Source: Muricoccus nepalensis
GTDB lineage: Bacteria; Pseudomonadota; Alphaproteobacteria; Acetobacterales; Acetobacteraceae
DNA length: 64,000 nucleotides
Assembly (NCBI RefSeq): GCF_006438825.1
Contig: NZ_RCZP01000008.1
Span: 17,051-81,050, forward strand
Direction: 5' to 3'
The notes under the pieces were generated by a model. The model saw only the letters and a program-made list of their open reading frames with translations. It was not told the origin of the DNA and searched no databases. The position numbers and the translations under genes were made by a program. Of the stretch, positions 60,790 through 64,000 are shown one piece after another; the first letter of the stretch is position 1; each line of letters opens with the position of its first letter.

Positions 60790-61587
60790 TCAGAAGTAGA
60801 GCCGGACGCCCGTAAGGAACTCAAACGACTCTGCCTTGCCGCCCTCGTCCCGGACATACCGCGCTGCCTCACCAAAACGGCGCGTATAGTTGACACCAAC
60901 ATAGGGAGCGACCTCACGCGTAAACTCATACCGGAGCCGGAAGCCCGCCTCGATATCGCTGACACCGCTGTTGACGCCGAGTTCCCGGACCCGCTGGGCT
61001 GCAACGTTGATCTCGACGTTGGGCTGGAACACCAGCCGCTGCGTGACGTAGAGGTCGTAGGACGCCTCAAGGCGTGCCGAGAGGTCGCCCCTCTCGCTTA
61101 CGAAGGCCTGCAGGTCGACCTCGAAGAGGCCCGGCGCCAAGCCCTGAATCCCGATCACACCGTAGGTGCGATCCGGCCTGGGACGAGGGTCATACCGCAC
61201 ACCGGCCTGGAAATCCCAGTAGTAGCCGAGCAGCCGGGAGTAGAGGAGCTGGACCTCCGCGTTCTCAGCCCTGCGTCCACGCTCAAGCTCGCCCTGGGTC
61301 TTCACCCACACCTTGTCGTAGTCCGTGCCGTACCAAGCCTGCCCATCCCAACGCGCGATGTTGGGTGCGCCGTTCAGGCCGACGCCCCACTCCAGCTTCT
61401 CGAACAGCACAGCGCCGTAATAGATCTCATGGGAGGCCATGGCATGGGCACCTGGATCGCGAACTGCGTTCTGCGAGGCTGCCTGCTGCGCTGAAGCCTC
61501 TCCCACACCAAACAGGCTGAGCAGGACCGGAAGAGAAAGGAGGGTCGTGAACGAGCGGCGCACCGATGTTTGCTCCATAACCATCAA
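60790..61587 (-). CDS. copB: Outer-membrane copper resistance protein CopB
   Basis: A 265-residue outer-membrane beta-barrel. Signal peptide (LLSLPVLLSLFGVGEASA), then HEIYYGAVLFEKLEWGVGLN, DVQ-like strands (AENAEVQLLYSRLLGYYWDF), RLEASYDLYVTQRLVFQPNV and a terminal beta-strand ending LTGVRLYF. Members usually have a Met-rich N-terminal part; this one is short there. The ATG overlaps the copA stop (TGATG). Confidence 0.94.
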   Translation of the reverse strand: MMVMEQTSVRRSFTTLLSLPVLLSLFGVGEASAQQAASQNAVRDPGAHAMASHEIYYGAVLFEKLEWGVGLNGAPNIARWDGQAWYGTDYDKVWVKTQGELERGRRAENAEVQLLYSRLLGYYWDFQAGVRYDPRPRPDRTYGVIGIQGLAPGLFEVDLQAFVSERGDLSARLEASYDLYVTQRLVFQPNVEINVAAQRVRELGVNSGVSDIEAGFRLRYEFTREVAPYVGVNYTRRFGEAARYVRDEGGKAESFEFLTGVRLYF

Positions 61588-63845
61588 CCAGCAGACGCGA
61601 CGCGCGGCGAGCGCCGGATCTCAACCTTGCGCATCATTCCCGTCTCCATGTGGAAGAGCATGTGGCAGTGGAATGCCCACCCGCCCTCGGCATCCGCCTC
61701 CACGTCGACGTCCATGGTGCTGCCCGGCCGGATAGCAACGGTATGCAGCAGGGGGTTCTGAGCACCATTGCCGACCTGCGGCTGCATCCAGACGCCATGC
61801 AAGTGCATGGGGTGGGACATCATGGTCTCATTGATAAAGCGAAGCCGCACCCGCTCTCCGAGAACCAGGGAAATTGGCTGCGCCTCGCTGAACCGATTGC
61901 CGTTGATCGCCCAAAAATATCTCTCCATATTTCCGGTCAAGCGGACCTCGATGATCCGGTTGGGTTCCCGCACGGGATAGGGGTTCGCGAGCGCCTTGAG
62001 GTGCCGATATGTGAGCACGCGGGTGCCGGGAGGCGCCCCAGTGTTCACGGCGAACGCGTCGGGTGGCGCCATCCCACCATGACCAGCATGAGCGTTGGCC
62101 GCCGACATATCGACCTGGCCTACCTGCCCCGTGCCTGGTGCGCCGTGCCCCATGGCCGCATGGTCGGGGGCGGCCGGAGCCGCACTGCGCTGGTCGCGCC
62201 TGGGCGCTGGCTGCTGGTTCTGCCGTCCCTGAGGCCTGCTCGGCGGAGTCTGCGGCGCCGGGCGCTGCTGTCCCATGCCAGGCATATTCGAGTGGTCCAT
62301 TCCGGGCATGGTGGAGTGATCCATACCCTGCATGCTGCTCTGCCCCTGGCTGGCCTGAGCAAGGGTAAAGCCACCCGCACCCTGCACGGACGCCAGCGGC
62401 AAGCGCGCGGAGGCCAGCTGGAAGCCGGAGTCGGTGGTCAGAGATGATCTCCGCCCCATCCCTGGCATGTTCGAGTGGTCCATGGCGGGAGCGTCAGAGG
62501 GTGCCGCGGCCGCCCTTCCGCGCCCAGTTGCGGGCGGGGCAGTCATCCCGGGCATGTTGGAATGATCCATGCCCTGCATGCTGCCCCCAGCGCCCATGCC
62601 GGACATCCCAGACATGCCGGAGTGGTCCATACCGCCCATGTCTCCCATGGATCCCATGGGAGCGATCTGACCAGGCCGGTCGGTTTCAGGACGCAGGGTG
62701 CCGCGATCCAGCCCCTTGGGCCCGTAGTCGCCACCCATGTCGGCCATCGTCAGGAGCGGACGCTCACGGTGAGGCGGCAGGGCCACCATCGGCAGCCCCT
62801 CCTGGGTGGCGATGCTCGCGCTTGCAAACCCCTGACGACCCATGGACTCCGCAAGGATCTGGAACTGGCGCCCATTGGTGGGGCGCACGAGGACGTCAAA
62901 GGTCTCGGCGGGTGCGATGCGGAATTCGTCGATGGGCACCGGCTGCACGTTGTTGCCGTGCGCCTGGACCACGGTCATCTCCAGTCCAGGGATGCGGACG
63001 TCGAAATGGCTCATGGCGCCTGAGTTGATGAAGCGCAGGCGGACGGTTTCACCGGGACGGTAGACCGCCGTGAAGTTCTGCTGGGGCGTGCGGCCGTTCA
63101 CCAGGAACGTGTAGCCGGTGACGTCCTCGATGTCGGTCGGGTCCATCCGCATCTGGCCCCACATCATCCGGTCGCGGATAACGGCTTCGCGGGCTGCTGC
63201 GTTCGGGGCACGCGCTAACTCCGCCGCCAAGCTCGCTGCGGTGCGCTTGTTGTAATTATAGTAACCGGGATCCCGCTTGAGGTTCTGGATGACGCGGTGC
63301 GGGTTCTCGTCAGTCCAGTCGGAGAGCTGGATGATGTAGTCGCGGTCGTAGCCGAATGGATCAGGACGGGCTGGCTCGATAATCAGCGGTCCATAAAAAC
63401 CAGCCTGCTCCTGGGTGCCCGAGTGGCTGTGGTACCAGTAGGTGCCGGACTGCACGAGGGGGAACCGGTACTGGTGCGTCTGGCCCGCCGCAATCCCCTG
63501 GAAGCCATCACTGATGCCGGGCACGCCATCCTGTTCGCTGGGGAGGATGAGACCATGCCAGTGAACGGAGGTCTCCTCACGCAGCTGGTTGGCCACGTTG
63601 ATGACGACCTCCTCGCCCTCGCGGAACTTCAGAACGGGGCCGGGAACCTGACGGTTGATGGCGATGGCTGAGCGCGACCGTCCTGTGATGTTCAGGCTCA
63701 CGTGCTCGATGGCGAGGTTGAACTCGCGTGGCAGCGAACGCCCGATGCTCGGCTGCGCTAGAGCAGCGCCTGACACCTCAGGAGCGGCAACGGCGGCGAT
63801 ACCTGCCGCCAGCATGCTGCGCCGCGATAGGGAGAACTCAGCCAT
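61584..63845 (-). CDS. copA: Periplasmic multicopper oxidase CopA
   Basis: A 753-residue enzyme oxidising Cu(I) to Cu(II) in the periplasm. Tat-type signal (SRRSMLAAGIAAVAAPEVSG). The four copper motifs are present: HWHGLILPSEQDGVPG, YWYHSHSGTQEQAG, HPMHLHGVW and HCHMLFHMETGM. Between domains 2 and 3 lies a long Met-rich region (~residues 400-560) with repeats of MDHSNMPGM, MDHSGMSGMSGM and MQGMDHS, which would bind many Cu(I) ions. AGGAG precedes the ATG. First gene of copA-copB-copR-copS. Confidence 0.96.
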   Translation of the reverse strand: MAEFSLSRRSMLAAGIAAVAAPEVSGAALAQPSIGRSLPREFNLAIEHVSLNITGRSRSAIAINRQVPGPVLKFREGEEVVINVANQLREETSVHWHGLILPSEQDGVPGISDGFQGIAAGQTHQYRFPLVQSGTYWYHSHSGTQEQAGFYGPLIIEPARPDPFGYDRDYIIQLSDWTDENPHRVIQNLKRDPGYYNYNKRTAASLAAELARAPNAAAREAVIRDRMMWGQMRMDPTDIEDVTGYTFLVNGRTPQQNFTAVYRPGETVRLRFINSGAMSHFDVRIPGLEMTVVQAHGNNVQPVPIDEFRIAPAETFDVLVRPTNGRQFQILAESMGRQGFASASIATQEGLPMVALPPHRERPLLTMADMGGDYGPKGLDRGTLRPETDRPGQIAPMGSMGDMGGMDHSGMSGMSGMGAGGSMQGMDHSNMPGMTAPPATGRGRAAAAPSDAPAMDHSNMPGMGRRSSLTTDSGFQLASARLPLASVQGAGGFTLAQASQGQSSMQGMDHSTMPGMDHSNMPGMGQQRPAPQTPPSRPQGRQNQQPAPRRDQRSAAPAAPDHAAMGHGAPGTGQVGQVDMSAANAHAGHGGMAPPDAFAVNTGAPPGTRVLTYRHLKALANPYPVREPNRIIEVRLTGNMERYFWAINGNRFSEAQPISLVLGERVRLRFINETMMSHPMHLHGVWMQPQVGNGAQNPLLHTVAIRPGSTMDVDVEADAEGGWAFHCHMLFHMETGMMRKVEIRRSPRVASAG

Positions 63846-64000
63846 GCTCGTCTACTCCTCTTAACTCAGGTGGCGCCCAGGACCACTGGATCAGGGCGTC
63901 AAACCAGTTGGGCCTGATATCAACTCTGCCGTCTGCTCCAGCAATGACGGACTGGCTTCGGACATAAAATGAAAGATTTGCCGCTGCTCTGGATCGAGGA
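63846..64000. other. Promoter region upstream of copA (window end)
   Basis: 155 bases to the window edge. The ribosome site AAGAGGAG precedes copA on the minus strand. No complete reading frame and no clear copper box were found. The promoter, if outside, lies beyond 64000. Confidence 0.4.

Noticed and set aside
60232-61494. A 420-codon plus-strand frame opposite copR and copB
   Set aside because: Antisense to two well-recognised genes; no domain in the translation.

Overview
The window is GC-rich bacterial DNA. The EF-Tu sequence, an arsR/DUF6428/arsC/acr3 set, LspA, CopA/CopB with DUF2933 and DUF305 neighbours, and an H-NS-type protein with a YRGPDGGTWSGRGRKP core all suggest an alphaproteobacterium, probably of the Rhodospirillales/Acetobacteraceae (Roseomonas-like) type. 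The lineage call is inference; no rRNA or other phylogenetic marker beyond a partial tuf is present.

Left edge (1-840): the 5' end of tuf lies on the minus strand. Upstream of it is only the 3' half of a tRNA-Gly (anticodon loop to CCA); the 5' half is replaced by unrelated DNA. This is what an integrative element leaves at one end after inserting into a tRNA gene, so much or all of the rest of the window may be one genomic island whose other end lies outside. A complete second tRNA-Gly(UCC) sits just inside.

2.4-14.5 kb: a minus-strand gene group with a PD-(D/E)XK-like protein (possible defence nuclease), a small His-rich secreted protein, an H-NS-family silencer, a GNAT acetyltransferase, LysR, LysE and AraC genes, a DUF2254/MscS/YjdF membrane operon and a MerR regulator.

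14.7-27.8 kb: a divalent-cation efflux block: MerR-type promoter, czcCBA, a secreted protein, a two-component pair (czcRS-like), two small secreted proteins, a His-rich protein of three 28-residue repeats, a czcD-type CDF exporter and a second MerR regulator.

27.8-35.1 kb: a long plus-strand run with HMA metallochaperone, Zn/Cd/Pb P-type ATPase, lspA, ccdA, a Blh-type metallo-beta-lactamase-fold protein, a second CDF protein, a glutaminase-only fragment of NAD synthetase, and a Sco protein. 35.1-39.1 kb: arsenic genes (DUF6428, arsR, arsC, acr3, MFS) and a ynfA-like gene broken by an in-frame TAG. 39.3-44.8 kb: a second Zn/Cd ATPase, a ZIP protein, a small secreted protein, an OprB-like porin and a second copy of the His-rich gene with its flanks. 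45.0-46.1 kb: decayed arsO and arsH remnants.

46.2-55.5 kb: an Abi-C-like protein, an AT-rich patch with 21-bp-spaced direct repeats and DnaA-box-like sites, gene debris, DUF2933 and two DUF305 copper-cluster proteins, a duplicated RTX-type protein, and a PIN-domain protein with an upstream partner. 55.6-63.9 kb: copper genes, mostly minus strand: copA-copB-copR-copS, then copZ behind a CueR-type promoter, copC and copD.

Taken together the genes form layered Zn/Cd/Co/Pb, As and Cu detoxification: sensing (MerR, ArsR, two-component), cytoplasmic chaperones and sponges, inner-membrane pumps (P-type, CDF, Acr3), trans-envelope RND efflux, and periplasmic copper oxidation. Defence-like genes and pseudogenes lie between the blocks, as expected of an accumulated island.
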